Below are positions 45,262 to 60,869 of a stretch of DNA of 64,000 nt, in pieces. The first letter of the stretch is position 1, and the number at the start of each line of letters is the position of its first letter. The stretch spans positions 2,728,001 through 2,792,000 of the forward strand of contig NZ_CP050154.1 of the NCBI RefSeq assembly GCF_011617705.1. The letters run 5' to 3'. The stretch is from Brevibacterium limosum. GTDB lineage: Bacteria; Actinomycetota; Actinomycetes; Actinomycetales; Brevibacteriaceae. A program made the translations under genes and the position numbers. A model generated the notes under the pieces. It had not been told where the DNA came from and ran no database searches. It saw nothing but the letters and a program-made list of their open reading frames with translations.

Positions 45262-46083
45262 TCACACGGTCCAGGTGGCTCCGGGCTTCGCGAGCTCGAT
45301 GGGTCCACGGTACTCGCCGGCCGCCTCACCGCGGACGATGGAGCAGTCGGTCCAGATCGGGATATGGGTGAGCACGAGCGCTGCCGCCTCGGCGTTCTGC
45401 GCCACCCGGCCGGCGCGTCTGCCCGTGAGATGGATGCCGCGCGCGGTGTCACGGTCTTCCTGGAAGGCGGCCTCGCAGAGGAACAGGTCGGCGCCTTTCG
45501 CTGCTTCGACGAGGTTGTCGCACTCATCGCTGTCACCGGAATACGTGATGACCTTGCCGGCCGCGTCCGTGATCCGCAGGGCGTAGGCCTCGACGGGGTG
45601 GTCGACGAGGAAGGCTTCGATGGTCAGCGACCCGATCTGGTGCCTGCTGCCGTGGTCGAGGTCGGTGAACTCGAAGGCGTGGTCGAAGTCCGAGTCGTCT
45701 CCTCCATTGGCGACCGGGGACTTTCCGGGATCCGTGTAGTAGGCCCGGTACAGGCGCTCCTTCGCACCGGCCGGAGCGAACACCGGGGTGCGGGTGCGGA
45801 TCGTTCCCGTGTCGGAGATGTCGCCGTTGAAGAACTTGGGGTCGAAGCAGTGTTTGACGTAGAGCCCCGTCATGTCCATGCAGTGATCCGGGTGGAGGTG
45901 GCTGAGCACGATCCCGGAGAGACGATCGGTGTCAATCGTCTCCTGCAGGGGACTGAGCGCACCGGACCCGAGGTCGAGGATGATGCGAGTGGGTGTGTCC
46001 TCGTCGGTTTCGATGAGGTAGCAGCTGGCGAGGGCGCCGCGCCCCGGAAAGGACCCGGCGGTGCCGATAGCGGTGAGTCTCAT
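45262..46083 (-). CDS. MBL-fold metallo-hydrolase (Rv1339-like)
   Basis: This is a 273-residue metallo-beta-lactamase-fold hydrolase. The metal motif HxHxDH is LSHLHPDHCMD, with further ligands in VDHPVEAYAL and SGDSDECDNL. In Mycobacterium the gene just before rph is Rv1339, reported to hydrolyse cAMP. The position and opening MRLTAIGTAGSFPG support that family. RNase Z-like activity is another option. The murI gene usually next to it is absent here. Its start overlaps the DUF2017 stop by 4 bases. Confidence 0.88.
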   Translation of the reverse strand: MRLTAIGTAGSFPGRGALASCYLIETDEDTPTRIILDLGSGALSPLQETIDTDRLSGIVLSHLHPDHCMDMTGLYVKHCFDPKFFNGDISDTGTIRTRTPVFAPAGAKERLYRAYYTDPGKSPVANGGDDSDFDHAFEFTDLDHGSRHQIGSLTIEAFLVDHPVEAYALRITDAAGKVITYSGDSDECDNLVEAAKGADLFLCEAAFQEDRDTARGIHLTGRRAGRVAQNAEAAALVLTHIPIWTDCSIVRGEAAGEYRGPIELAKPGATWTV

Positions 46084-46658
46084 ATCTCGTCATCCCCTTG
46101 CGTCTGGTCGAGCAAGGTCGTCGTCAGTCGGTCCTGAATCCAGGTCAGGAAGTCGTACAGGGTCAGGGTGAGGTCTTCCGATTCGGAGAGGTCCTCGCGG
46201 TGATCGTACTTCTCCTCCTGCGCCTCCTCGGTGTCGATCCCGAGGCGGACGGCGAGGACGAGTCGCAGATCGTTGAGACCCTTCATCCATGCCAGCACCT
46301 CATCGCGGGTCAGGGAGATGTCGTTGCCCCTGCTCAGTCCCAGCAGCACGATTCGCACATTATGTGCCTTGGCCTGTTTGAGATCGAACTCGGTGAGGCG
46401 GCGGAACTCCGCTGAACGCTCTGCGTCTTCGGGATCGACGTCGGGCAGCAGCCGCAGCAGCGCCGGGTCCTCCGGGCGGGGCCGGTCGACGAGTCCGAGT
46501 CGGGCTTCCCAGTTCTCGGAGTCCGGACGGTCATCATCGCCGTCACCGTCTTCGGCCAGCAGAGCTGCGAGATCGGTGAACACGGTGAGCATGAGCGAGC
46601 GTTCGTTGTCCTGCAGGGTGAGGACGACGTCGTCCCCTCGTGCGTCGATAGCGGCCAT
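46080..46658 (-). CDS. DUF2017 protein
   Basis: This is a 192-residue acidic soluble protein. The DUF2017 features are LTLQDNERSLMLTVFTDLAALL, RLLPDVDPEDAERSAEFRRLTE and a C-terminal YDFLTWIQDRLTTTLL. It lies immediately after clpS, as in nearly all actinobacteria, and may act with ClpS or the Clp protease. No function is established. It is coupled to both neighbours (3 bases after clpS, overlapping the MBL start). Confidence 0.92.
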   Translation of the reverse strand: MAAIDARGDDVVLTLQDNERSLMLTVFTDLAALLAEDGDGDDDRPDSENWEARLGLVDRPRPEDPALLRLLPDVDPEDAERSAEFRRLTEFDLKQAKAHNVRIVLLGLSRGNDISLTRDEVLAWMKGLNDLRLVLAVRLGIDTEEAQEEKYDHREDLSESEDLTLTLYDFLTWIQDRLTTTLLDQTQGDDEI

Positions 46659-46661
46659 GTG

Positions 46662-46967
46662 TCAGTCGGATCCTGAATCGGGTTGGCACGCGGCCCACAG
46701 GCCGTATTCGTGCATCGCTTGGGTGTCTCGTTCCATGGCTTCGCGGCCTCCGGTGGCGACCACGGAGCGGCCGTTCTCATGGACTTCGAGCATGAGTGAG
46801 TGGGCCTTCTCCTCGGAGTATCCGAAGTAGGTCTGGAACACGAAACTGACATAGCTCATGAGGTTGACCGGGTCGTTGAAGACCACGGTCCTCCAGGGCT
46901 TGGCCAGGTCCTCGGCGGGTCGGACGTCGACCTCCGGCTCGAGGACTGGTGTCGTTGGATTGCTCAC
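46662..46967 (-). CDS. clpS: ATP-dependent Clp protease adaptor ClpS
   Basis: ClpS delivers N-degron substrates to the Clp ATPase. The 101-residue protein has the ClpS core: WRTVVFNDPVNLMSYVSFVF, with the Asn-Asp substrate pocket, then EKAHSLMLEVHENGRSVVATGGREAME. The N-terminal extension of about 25 residues is disordered, as usual. The start is GTG at 46967 with TAAGCT ending 6 nt upstream, so the mRNA is probably leaderless. Confidence 0.95.
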   Translation of the reverse strand: MSNPTTPVLEPEVDVRPAEDLAKPWRTVVFNDPVNLMSYVSFVFQTYFGYSEEKAHSLMLEVHENGRSVVATGGREAMERDTQAMHEYGLWAACQPDSGSD

Positions 46968-46973
46968 GTTTCC

Positions 46974-47012
46974 AGCTTACGGCAGAACACTGACGCTGTC
47001 GTGACGTAAGAT
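46974..47012. promoter_or_regulatory. Divergent clpS/pncB promoter region
   Basis: TAAGCT (minus, 46974-46979) and TAAGAT (plus, 47007-47012) are -10 boxes 6 and 7 nt from the GTG of clpS and the ATG of pncB. Only 52 bases separate the two start codons, so both transcripts are likely leaderless. Confidence 0.7.
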
Positions 47013-47019
47013 CGCGCCT

Positions 47020-48339
47020 ATGAGTGATCTCACACGGACCGATTCGACGGCATTCTTCACGGATCAGTACGAATTGACGATGGTGCAGGCCGCCTTGGAA
47101 TCCGGCGCCGCCCACCGCAAGAGCCTCTTCGAGGTATTCGGTCGCAGTCTTCCCGCAGGCCGCCGCTACGGAGTCGTCGCCGGGACCGGTCGGATCCTCG
47201 AGATGATCCGCGACTTCCGCTTCGGAGATGCCGAGCTGTCGTTCCTCAGCCGGGAGAACATCGTCGACTCGCGCACCATCGACTGGTTGGCGAACTATCG
47301 GTTCTCCGGCAATATCCGCGGCTATGCCGAAGGCGAGATCTACTTCCCGGGATCTCCGCTGCTCACGATCGAGTCGACGTTCGCCGAGGGCGTCATCCTC
47401 GAGACGCTCATCCTCTCGGCGATGAACTACGACTGTGCGGTCGCCTCGGCGGCATCCCGGATGGCCCAGGCGGCCGGCGATCGGCCCTGCGCGGAGATGG
47501 GCGGACGACGCACGAACGAGCACGCGGCGGTGGCTGCGGCTCGGGCCGCTGTCATCGGCGGCTTCGCTTCGACGTCGAACCTGGCGGCGGGCCTGCAGTA
47601 CGGTCTGCGCACGATCGGCACCTCGGCCCATTCGTTCACTCTCCTCCACGATTCCGAACGGGAGGCCTTCGCCGCCCAGCTGAAGTCCTTGGGCACCGAT
47701 ACGACTCTGCTCCTGGACACCTACGACGTCGAGGAGGCGCTGGCCACGGCGGTCGAGCTGGCCGGGGCGAACCTCGGCGGTGTGCGCATCGATTCCGGTG
47801 ACCTCATCGAACAGGCCAGCGAGGTTCGGGAGAGCCTGGACCGTCTCGGGGCCCGCGACACGACGATCACCGTCACGAGCGACCTCGACGAGTATGCGAT
47901 CGCCGCCCTGGCCGCCTCCCCCGTCGACTCCTACGGTGTCGGTACGCGCGTGGTCACCGGTTCCGGTGCCCCCGCCGCGGGGCTGGTGTACAAGCTCGTG
48001 GCGCGAGCCGATGAGGCCGGCGAGTGGACCTCGGTGGCCAAACATTCCTCCGGCAAGCCCTCCCGGGGCGGGCACAAAGAGGCGCTGCGCCTCATCGACG
48101 GCCCGATCGCGGTGGAGGAGGCGGTCGGCATTCCGGCTCTGCCCGATGACCTCGGTGAAGGGCGTCGGCTCAGCGCCGATCTCGTCGTCGACGGTGAAGT
48201 CGACGAATCGTTCATCGGTGCGGCAGGCGTGAGGAGGGCCTGCGCCCGGCACGACGAATCCCTGGCGGAGCTGCCGCGTTCAGCCCGCCGCCTCCAGGAC
48301 GGCGAACCCGCCATCCCCACCGTCTTCTATTCCGCCTGA
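47020..48339 (+). CDS. pncB: Nicotinate phosphoribosyltransferase
   Basis: PncB salvages nicotinic acid to NaMN using PRPP, feeding NAD. The 439-residue protein has FFTDQYELTMVQAAL, then FEVFGRSLPAGRRYGVVAGTGRILE, the His-loop region GTSAHSFTLLHD, and LDTYDVEEAL, VRIDSGDL, SGAPAAGLVYKLV. Position next to clpS (Rv1330c in Mycobacterium) is conserved. It is a monocistron, ended by a hairpin. Confidence 0.95.
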   Translation: MSDLTRTDSTAFFTDQYELTMVQAALESGAAHRKSLFEVFGRSLPAGRRYGVVAGTGRILEMIRDFRFGDAELSFLSRENIVDSRTIDWLANYRFSGNIRGYAEGEIYFPGSPLLTIESTFAEGVILETLILSAMNYDCAVASAASRMAQAAGDRPCAEMGGRRTNEHAAVAAARAAVIGGFASTSNLAAGLQYGLRTIGTSAHSFTLLHDSEREAFAAQLKSLGTDTTLLLDTYDVEEALATAVELAGANLGGVRIDSGDLIEQASEVRESLDRLGARDTTITVTSDLDEYAIAALAASPVDSYGVGTRVVTGSGAPAAGLVYKLVARADEAGEWTSVAKHSSGKPSRGGHKEALRLIDGPIAVEEAVGIPALPDDLGEGRRLSADLVVDGEVDESFIGAAGVRRACARHDESLAELPRSARRLQDGEPAIPTVFYSA

Positions 48340-48377
48340 TCCGCATCCGCTGAAAGGGCCCGGCCCTGTCACCGACA

Positions 48378-48416
48378 AAGCCGCCGAGGCGGCCGCACCG
48401 GCTGCCTCGGCGGCTT
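48378..48416. terminator. Bidirectional terminator between pncB and helicase gene
   Basis: A perfect 13-bp stem with a 13-nt loop lies between the convergent genes. Its left arm contains CCGAGGC. TTCGCT follows on the plus strand. Confidence 0.65.
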
Positions 48417-48461
48417 CGCTGATCTCACGCCCGGCGGGTCTGCCCGACCGGCGTCCGGATC

Positions 48462-50255
48462 TCACTTCTTGCCGATGAACCAGCCCTGCAGCTTCGTGAT
48501 CCGCGCCTGAATCTGCTCACGTGTGGCTTGGGCGACGGCCGGTCCCCCGCAGGCTTTGCGGAGTTCGACATGCACGTTCTGGTGGGGTGTGCCGGTACGT
48601 CTCGACCATGCGCCGACGAGGCTCTGGAGCTGGTTGCGCTCTTCCTTCATCGCCCGGTGTTCGAGTTCGCTCGTCTCCGCCTCCGGGGCCGGGGGCGCCG
48701 CAGCGGTCTTGCGCTTGGCCTGCCGGGCCTGCTGGGTGCTCAGCAGCTCACGCACCTGGTCGGGTTCGAGCAGACCGGGAATGCCGATGAAGTCGAGTTC
48801 GTCCTCGGAGCCGATCGCGCCGCCGGTGCCGAATTCACCGCCGTCGAAGAGCACACGGTCGAACAGGGCTTCGGCGCCGAGGGCTTCGAACGACCCCAGC
48901 TGGTCGGAGGAAGCGCTGTCGCTGCGGTTCGCCTGCTCCATGGCTTGGTCGTCGAAGACGACGACGTCGTTCTCGTCCTCGTTCTTCGGCCGGTCGAGGG
49001 CATGGTCGCGTTCGACCTCCATCGTGTTCGCCAGTGCCATGAGGATCGGCACCGAGGGCAGGAACACCGAGGCGGTCTCGCCGCGTTTGCGGGCACGCAC
49101 GAAACGTCCGATCGCCTGGGCGAAGAACAGCGGGGTCGCCGAGGAGGTCGCGTAGACGCCGACACACAGTCGCGGAACGTCGACGCCTTCGGACACCATG
49201 CGCACCGCGACCATCCACCGGTCGGTGGAGTTCTGGAACTGTTCGATCCGTTCCGAGGCTCCCGCTTCGTCGGAGAGCACCACGGTCGGCTTCTCTCCGG
49301 TGATCTCGTGCAGGCGCTTGGCGTACGCGCGCGCCGCCTCCTGGTCGGTGGCGATGACGAGGCCGCCGGCGTCGTGGACGGTGCGACGGACCTCGGTCAG
49401 TCGCATATCGGCGGCCTTGAGGACGGCCGGGATCCAGTCGCCCTTCGGGTCGAGGGCCGTGCGCCAGGCCTGCGAGTTGATGTCCTTCGTCGTCTCCTCG
49501 CCGAGGACATGCGACATTTCGTCGCCGGCCTTGGTCCGCCACGTCATGGCGCCGGCGTAGGCGAGGAAGAGAACAGGACGGACGACGCCGTCCTTGAGCG
49601 CACGACCGTAGCCGTAGGAATAGTCCGCCACCGAGGTGCGGATCCCGTTCTCGTCGGGAGCGTAGGTGACGAACGGGATCGGTGAGGTGTCCGAACGGAA
49701 CGGTGTTCCAGTCAGGGACAGGCGGCGGACCGCGGGACCGAAGGCCTCCCGCACGGCATCGCCCCAGGACAGGGCATCGCCGCCGTGGTGGACCTCGTCG
49801 AGGATGACCAGCGTTCGGCCGGCGGCGGTCCGATTGTGGTGGAGCACCGGTTTGGCCGCCACCTGCGCATAGGTCAGAGCCACACCGTGGTATCCGGGTG
49901 CGTGCTTGCCCTGGGAGTTCTTGAAGTGCGGGTCGAGCTTGATGCCCACACGTGCCGCCGAGTCGGCCCACTGCACCTTGAGGTGTTCGGTGGGAGCGAC
50001 GACGGTGACTCGGTTGACGACTCGCTGGGCCAGCAGTTCGGCCGCCAGTCGCAGAGCGAAGGTGGTCTTACCGGCGCCGGGTGTCGCGACCGCGAGGAAG
50101 TCCTTGGGCTGCTCCTGGAAGTAGAGTTCGAGAGCCTCCGCCTGCCAGGCACGCAACTTTCCGGCCGTTCCCCAAGCCGCGCGCTCGGGGAAAGCCGGTG
50201 GAAGTTGTTCTGCAGCGGAAGTCCCTGGTGCTGTTGGGAGACGATCCGCAGACAT
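48462..50255 (-). CDS. SF2 DEAD/DEAH-box helicase
   Basis: This is a 597-residue protein with Walker A LAVATPGAGKTTFAL, motif II LVILDEVHHGG, motif III SLTGTPFRSD and motif VI QAIGRFVRARKRGE. These are the features of a RecG/UvrB/type I restriction-like SF2 translocase with unknown target. The C-terminal part (after about residue 450) is acidic, then Lys/Ala-rich. It starts at the base right before the DUF3039 stop, so the two are translationally coupled. Such DUF3039-helicase pairs recur in actinobacteria. Confidence 0.9.
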   Translation of the reverse strand: MSADRLPTAPGTSAAEQLPPAFPERAAWGTAGKLRAWQAEALELYFQEQPKDFLAVATPGAGKTTFALRLAAELLAQRVVNRVTVVAPTEHLKVQWADSAARVGIKLDPHFKNSQGKHAPGYHGVALTYAQVAAKPVLHHNRTAAGRTLVILDEVHHGGDALSWGDAVREAFGPAVRRLSLTGTPFRSDTSPIPFVTYAPDENGIRTSVADYSYGYGRALKDGVVRPVLFLAYAGAMTWRTKAGDEMSHVLGEETTKDINSQAWRTALDPKGDWIPAVLKAADMRLTEVRRTVHDAGGLVIATDQEAARAYAKRLHEITGEKPTVVLSDEAGASERIEQFQNSTDRWMVAVRMVSEGVDVPRLCVGVYATSSATPLFFAQAIGRFVRARKRGETASVFLPSVPILMALANTMEVERDHALDRPKNEDENDVVVFDDQAMEQANRSDSASSDQLGSFEALGAEALFDRVLFDGGEFGTGGAIGSEDELDFIGIPGLLEPDQVRELLSTQQARQAKRKTAAAPPAPEAETSELEHRAMKEERNQLQSLVGAWSRRTGTPHQNVHVELRKACGGPAVAQATREQIQARITKLQGWFIGKK

Positions 50256-50510
50256 CTACTCCTGTGGTCCTTCGGACATCGACGCGTAGATCTCTTTGCA
50301 TTTGGGACAGATCGGGAACCGCTCCGGGTCACGCGTGGGGACCCACACCTTTCCGCACAAGGCGATCAGCGGAGTCCCGGTCACCATGGACTCCATGATC
50401 TTGTCCTTGGGCGCGTAGTGGCTGAAGCGCTCGTGGTCGCCGGGCTCGACTAGCTGCTCGGACTGCTCGCGCTCGATCGTTGCTGAACCGCCTGAAGCTG
50501 GAATGGTCAT
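50256..50510 (-). CDS. DUF3039 protein (zinc-ribbon-like)
   Basis: This is an 84-residue soluble protein. It has the DUF3039 pattern FSHYAPKDKIMESMVTGTP followed by ALCGKVW and CPKCKEIY, in which three Cys suggest a metal site. The ATG at 50510 has TACAAT ending 6 nt upstream, so a leaderless transcript is likely. It is the first gene of a two-gene unit with the helicase and could be its partner. The function is unknown. Confidence 0.9.
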   Translation of the reverse strand: MTIPASGGSATIEREQSEQLVEPGDHERFSHYAPKDKIMESMVTGTPLIALCGKVWVPTRDPERFPICPKCKEIYASMSEGPQE

Positions 50511-50516
50511 GGCTCC

Positions 50517-50534
50517 ATTGTAGTTCCCTAGAAT
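50517..50534. promoter_or_regulatory. Divergent DUF3039/flavin reductase -10 boxes
   Basis: TACAAT (minus, 50517-50522) and TAGAAT (plus, 50529-50534) lie 6 and 7 nt before the two ATG codons at 50510 and 50542. The boxes are 6 bases apart, so transcription in the two directions must compete. Confidence 0.7.
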
Positions 50535-50541
50535 GAGAGTC

Positions 50542-51057
50542 ATGGACCAGGCCCACGACGATTCCCTCACAGAACGCTATCGCGAGCTCAGCGATGACAT
50601 CGCCGCTGCGGTCGCCGTGATCTCCGCCACCCGGGGCAGTGCACTGCATGCGATCACGGTCGATTCGTTTCTCGACGTGTCGTACGATCCCCCGACGATG
50701 GCGGTGAGCGTCTACTCCGGCTCACGGATGATGGAGACCCTGGAAACGAGTACTCACTGTGCGATCTCGCTGCTCAATTCCGATCAGCGCGACATCTCCG
50801 AACGCCTCGGTGCCTCGGGCCAGCCGCTGTACGGATCGCTCAAGGGCATCGACACCTTTCCCGCCCCGCAGGCCGGGCAGCCGGTGCTCACCGAGGCGAT
50901 CGCCTGGTTCGAGCTCGAACTCACCGAGGTGCTCGAGGTGGCGACCCACAATATCGTCGTCGGTGAGGTGGTGTCCCTGGGTGCTGGGGCGAACGCGGGA
51001 ACGAGCCGCCCCCTGCTGCGGTGGCGCAAGGCCTACGGGACCATCGGAAAGCGCTGA
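50542..51057 (+). CDS. Flavin reductase-like FMN-binding protein
   Basis: This is a 171-residue enzyme of the flavin reductase-like family, which binds FMN. It often reduces flavin for a partner monooxygenase. Visible are ATRGSALHAITVDSFLDVSYDPPTMAVSV, then HCAISLLNSDQRDISERLG and HNIVVGEVV with its His. The ATG at 50542 is preferred to one at 50533 because TAGAAT overlaps the latter. It is monocistronic; no monooxygenase gene is near. Confidence 0.9.
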   Translation: MDQAHDDSLTERYRELSDDIAAAVAVISATRGSALHAITVDSFLDVSYDPPTMAVSVYSGSRMMETLETSTHCAISLLNSDQRDISERLGASGQPLYGSLKGIDTFPAPQAGQPVLTEAIAWFELELTEVLEVATHNIVVGEVVSLGAGANAGTSRPLLRWRKAYGTIGKR

Positions 51058-51145
51058 CCAGCCGAACGCGCACGGCCCCCTCCAGCCCGACCGAGGCCAG
51101 CCCGACCGAACCCACCGGGGACGACCGGAGCCCGGCAGGCACAAC

Positions 51146-51208
51146 ACAGGCCCTGCTCTGGAGAGATGCGCTTCACAGAGAAGCGAATCCGTCCCGAGCA
51201 GGGCCTGT
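51146..51208. terminator. Long hairpin between convergent flavin reductase and gdhA genes
   Basis: A perfect 13-bp stem (ACAGGCCCTGCTC and complement) closes a 37-base loop that itself holds a small hairpin (CGCTT/AAGCG). It lies between the flavin reductase and gdhA stops. Two copies of CAGCGCACAG follow at about 51212 and 51240. Confidence 0.65.
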
Positions 51209-51287
51209 CGCAGCGCACAGCGCCGGCGGCCGCAGCCTGTCAGCGCACAGAGCGCGGTCGGTCCCCCGACGCTTCTGGATCAGACGA

Positions 51288-53325
<2,038 letters not shown>

Positions 53326-53334
<9 letters not shown>

Positions 53335-53383
53335 CGGCGGCTGAGCTACCTCGCGCCAGGTAGCAGTACCCCCGTCAGGTAGC
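53326..53383. repeat. Dispersed palindromic repeat, copy 2 (rearranged)
   Basis: It begins with the same 21 bases as the 27.3-kb copy. The outer arms GCTACCTGACGG and CCGTCAGGTAGC pair. The inner part, GCTACCT-CGCG-CCAGGTAGC, makes its own hairpin. The element lies between the GNAT pseudogene and the rRNA operon terminator. Confidence 0.85.
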
Positions 53384-53414
53384 ACCAACACACCACCACC
53401 GGTGAATAGCAGAA

Positions 53415-53445
53415 AGGCCCCACCCAACACAGTTGGATGAGGCCT
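53415..53445 (-). terminator. rRNA operon terminator
   Basis: A 13-bp stem with mismatches (GGCCTCATCCAAC region against GTTGGGTGGGGCC) is followed on the minus strand by TTTCT. It lies 17 bases past 5S. Confidence 0.8.
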
Positions 53446-53461
53446 CCCCACTCAAAAAATA

Positions 53462-53581
53462 TTGCGGCGGTCACTTACTCTCCCACAACCACCAAGTTGC
53501 AGTACCATCAGCGCGAATGGGCTTAGCTACCGGGATCGGAACGGTTAACCGGGCGTTTCCCCACCACTATCACCACCGCAA
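53462..53581 (-). rRNA. rrf: 5S ribosomal RNA
   Basis: The 120-nt sequence has complementary ends (TTGCGG and CCGCAA) and the conserved GGGGAAACGCCCGGTT- and CCGATCCCGG-like segments of actinobacterial 5S. It is the last gene of the leftward operon. Confidence 0.95.
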
Positions 53582-53762
53582 AACCAACAAACCACCACAC
53601 CCAAACCCATGCTCAGGTGGTAGTGGTCCAAGAACCGCACAGCGAACGCGAACACCAAAAACTCATGCAACATGCACACCCTATGGGTGTGAACTCTTCA
53701 CATCATCCTAGAAAAACAAACAAAACTGTTTTCGCACACACCAACCCCAAAAATTGGATGGT

Positions 53763-58826
<5,064 letters not shown>

Positions 58827-59170
58827 AAACTTTATGTTACGAATCAATCCCAGCAAGACAGCCAACCCCTCACGGGGTGAGAAGGTTGACCAAAAAATAT
58901 CCCGACCAAACACACCATCCACCCATGTGATGCGGGAGGTTCGGCGAAGAACCACCCACCAGGGTGAACCAGATGTTCGATCAGGTGATTGTCTCACCAG
59001 AAAATATTAAATGTTCTGGCATCACAACTTGTTCAAACAAACACGCTATTGGATTCTCAAACCACAAACACACACCCATCACCACACCACACAAAAGCAG
59101 CGTGTTCACTGGGGGTATCAGTTTCTCTGTGCACTTTTCGTCTTGCGACTCGCTGTGCCAGCGGATGTCT
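58827..59170 (-). other. rRNA operon leader
   Basis: About 340 bases lie between the promoter and 16S. They are AT-rich, with the boxA-like copy and several small hairpins such as CCCTCACGGGGTG near 58870. No coding region was found. Confidence 0.7.
59041..59060 (-). promoter_or_regulatory. boxA-like antitermination motif in rRNA leader
   Basis: On the minus strand GTTTGAGAATCCAATAGCGT is the leader copy of the motif found before 23S. Confidence 0.6.
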
Positions 59171-59199
59171 ACTCTACATGCTTGTTCTGATCCGCGCAA
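59171..59199 (-). promoter_or_regulatory. rRNA operon promoter
   Basis: On the minus strand TTGCGC (-35), a 17-base spacer and TAGAGT (-10) form a good sigma-A promoter. It gives a transcript start near 59164 and a leader of about 340 bases. Further upstream promoters may exist, but none was clear. Confidence 0.7.
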
Positions 59200-59499
59200 C
59201 TCGAAGTTCATCTTCGGTTTGCTCGCATCGTCCCCGATCAGAGCGACTGCTGCCGTTCCTTGCGTCCCGGCAACCTGGTCAACAATACACACATCTGCGG
59301 CCACCTGCAAAACCACTCCGACCGCACCCTCTCCCCTGACCTACGAATCCCCGAGATCTCGGGCGAGAACGACCAGAGCAACGACCTCAGATCGGTCGCG
59401 CTCATTGCCATGCGGAGTTGAAGTCAGCACTTAAGGAAACAGGTTCGGACCGAATTCCGAAGACAGCTGCCTGAGGATTCAGGTGACAGGTGGACAGAC
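59200..59499. other. Intergenic region upstream of rrn operon
   Basis: These 300 bases lie between the rrn promoter and the SRAP stop. They hold a 14-bp perfect palindrome CCCGAGATCTCGGG at 59350-59363, which could be a regulator site or a weak end of the SRAP transcript. I found no RNA gene. Confidence 0.4.
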
Positions 59500-60192
59500 T
59501 CACGCCACGGGTTCGGCGAGCTCCGGGGAATCGTTGCGGACGTTGCCCACCGCCCTGCCGACCCTATGTCGAGTCACGCTCGCGGGATCGACCTGGTCGA
59601 GAGTCGCTCCCAGCAGGCCCGGCACATCGTTCGTCAGCACTCCCGGGTCGATCCAGTCGCTGATCTGGTCGCGCCCGAGGAACACGGGCATCCTGTGGTG
59701 GACATCGCTGAGGTGCCCTGCGGATTCCATGGTCAAGATCGTCGCGGAGACCAGCCACGTCTCATCAGGCTGCTTCCAGAATTCGAAGAGCCCGGCCATG
59801 AAGAGAGGGTCCTTGCCGGCGGCGGTCATCATCCACGGCTGCTTGCCGTCCTCTGTGTTCTCCCATTCGTAGTAGGCCGGGATCGGCAATGCACAGCGAC
59901 GGCGTTTGACGGCCTGCCGGAACATCGGCTTTTCGAGCACGGACTCGGAACGGGCATTGAATGCCTTGAAACCGATCTTGGGATCTTTGGCCCAGCCCGG
60001 GACCAATCCCCAGGAGGCGGTTTCGAGCCGACGGTGCAGCTGACCATCCTCGTCGAGGCGTTCGACGACGATCGGCACGAATGATCCCGGCGGCACGTTG
60101 AAGCGTGGGGTGTAGTCATAGGAGACGACGTCCAACCGCAGCTCGTCGGCGAGGTCTGCCGGATCGAGAGACATATTGAGTCGACCGCACAT
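59500..60192 (-). CDS. SOS response-associated peptidase (SRAP/HMCES-like)
   Basis: This 230-residue protein belongs to the YedK/HMCES family, which crosslinks to abasic sites in single-stranded DNA. The catalytic Cys is residue 2 (MCGRLNMS). Also visible are RFNVPPG, SWGLVPGWAKDPK, FNARSESV, RRCALPIPAYYEW with the active Glu, and MPVFLGRDQISDWI following the HHRMP His. It begins 34 bases from the marR-like start, divergently. No LexA-like site was seen there. Confidence 0.95.
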   Translation of the reverse strand: MCGRLNMSLDPADLADELRLDVVSYDYTPRFNVPPGSFVPIVVERLDEDGQLHRRLETASWGLVPGWAKDPKIGFKAFNARSESVLEKPMFRQAVKRRRCALPIPAYYEWENTEDGKQPWMMTAAGKDPLFMAGLFEFWKQPDETWLVSATILTMESAGHLSDVHHRMPVFLGRDQISDWIDPGVLTNDVPGLLGATLDQVDPASVTRHRVGRAVGNVRNDSPELAEPVA

Positions 60193-60226
60193 GCGCCCAT
60201 CTTCTCACTTCACTACACTGTCGACA

Positions 60227-60742
60227 ATGGCGGCAGAAGAGAATACAGGCACCGGATTCGATCCGATCGAAGAGTCCCGTCGGCAGTGGCTGGCCCACGG
60301 ATGGGACGACGCAGCCGACGGAATGACGACAGTGATCTCGGTGATGAGGATCCACCAGCTGTTCCTGGCTCGAGTCGACGCTGCGCTCAAACCCTTCGCG
60401 CTGACGTTCTCGCGCTATGAAGTCCTCACTCTGCTGTCGTTCACCAGGGCCGGCACCCTGCCGATGTCGAAGATCTCCGCTCGCCTGCAGGTGCATGCGA
60501 CGTCGACGACGAACTCGGTCGGCCGTTTGGAGAAGGCCGGACTGGTCGCCAGGCGCAGCCACCCCGATGATCGCCGGACGACCCTTGTCGATCTCACGGA
60601 TGCCGGACGAGAGCTCGCCGCCCAAGCGACGACGGCACTCAACGCCGAGGTGTTCTCCTCCCCCGATTTCGCCGGGATCGACCTCGACTCTCTGCTCCCC
60701 CATCTCGAAATGCTGCGTTCGGGCCTGGAAACCGACAGCTGA
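60227..60742 (+). CDS. MarR family transcriptional regulator
   Basis: This is a 171-residue winged-helix regulator. The core has ALTFSRYEVLTLLSFTRAG, LPMSKISARLQVHATSTTNSVGRLEKAGLV and RSHPDDRRTTLVDLTDAGREL, the wing with its conserved DxRxxxxxLT. The ATG at 60227 follows TACACT by 7 nt, so it is likely leaderless. It stands just upstream of the acyl-CoA dehydrogenase operon, same strand, 198 bases away, and might regulate that operon or itself. Confidence 0.93.
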   Translation: MAAEENTGTGFDPIEESRRQWLAHGWDDAADGMTTVISVMRIHQLFLARVDAALKPFALTFSRYEVLTLLSFTRAGTLPMSKISARLQVHATSTTNSVGRLEKAGLVARRSHPDDRRTTLVDLTDAGRELAAQATTALNAEVFSSPDFAGIDLDSLLPHLEMLRSGLETDS

Positions 60743-60869
60743 ACCGGACCGCCGCAGACGGCGCCGGCTGCGGCGACGGAATCGACCGCAGGCGCTCACC
60801 CCGGAAACCGCCCCACCACCCCATCGCCGGTCGGCAGATGGACGGAGGGCCACCTCGGCGAGAAATTAG

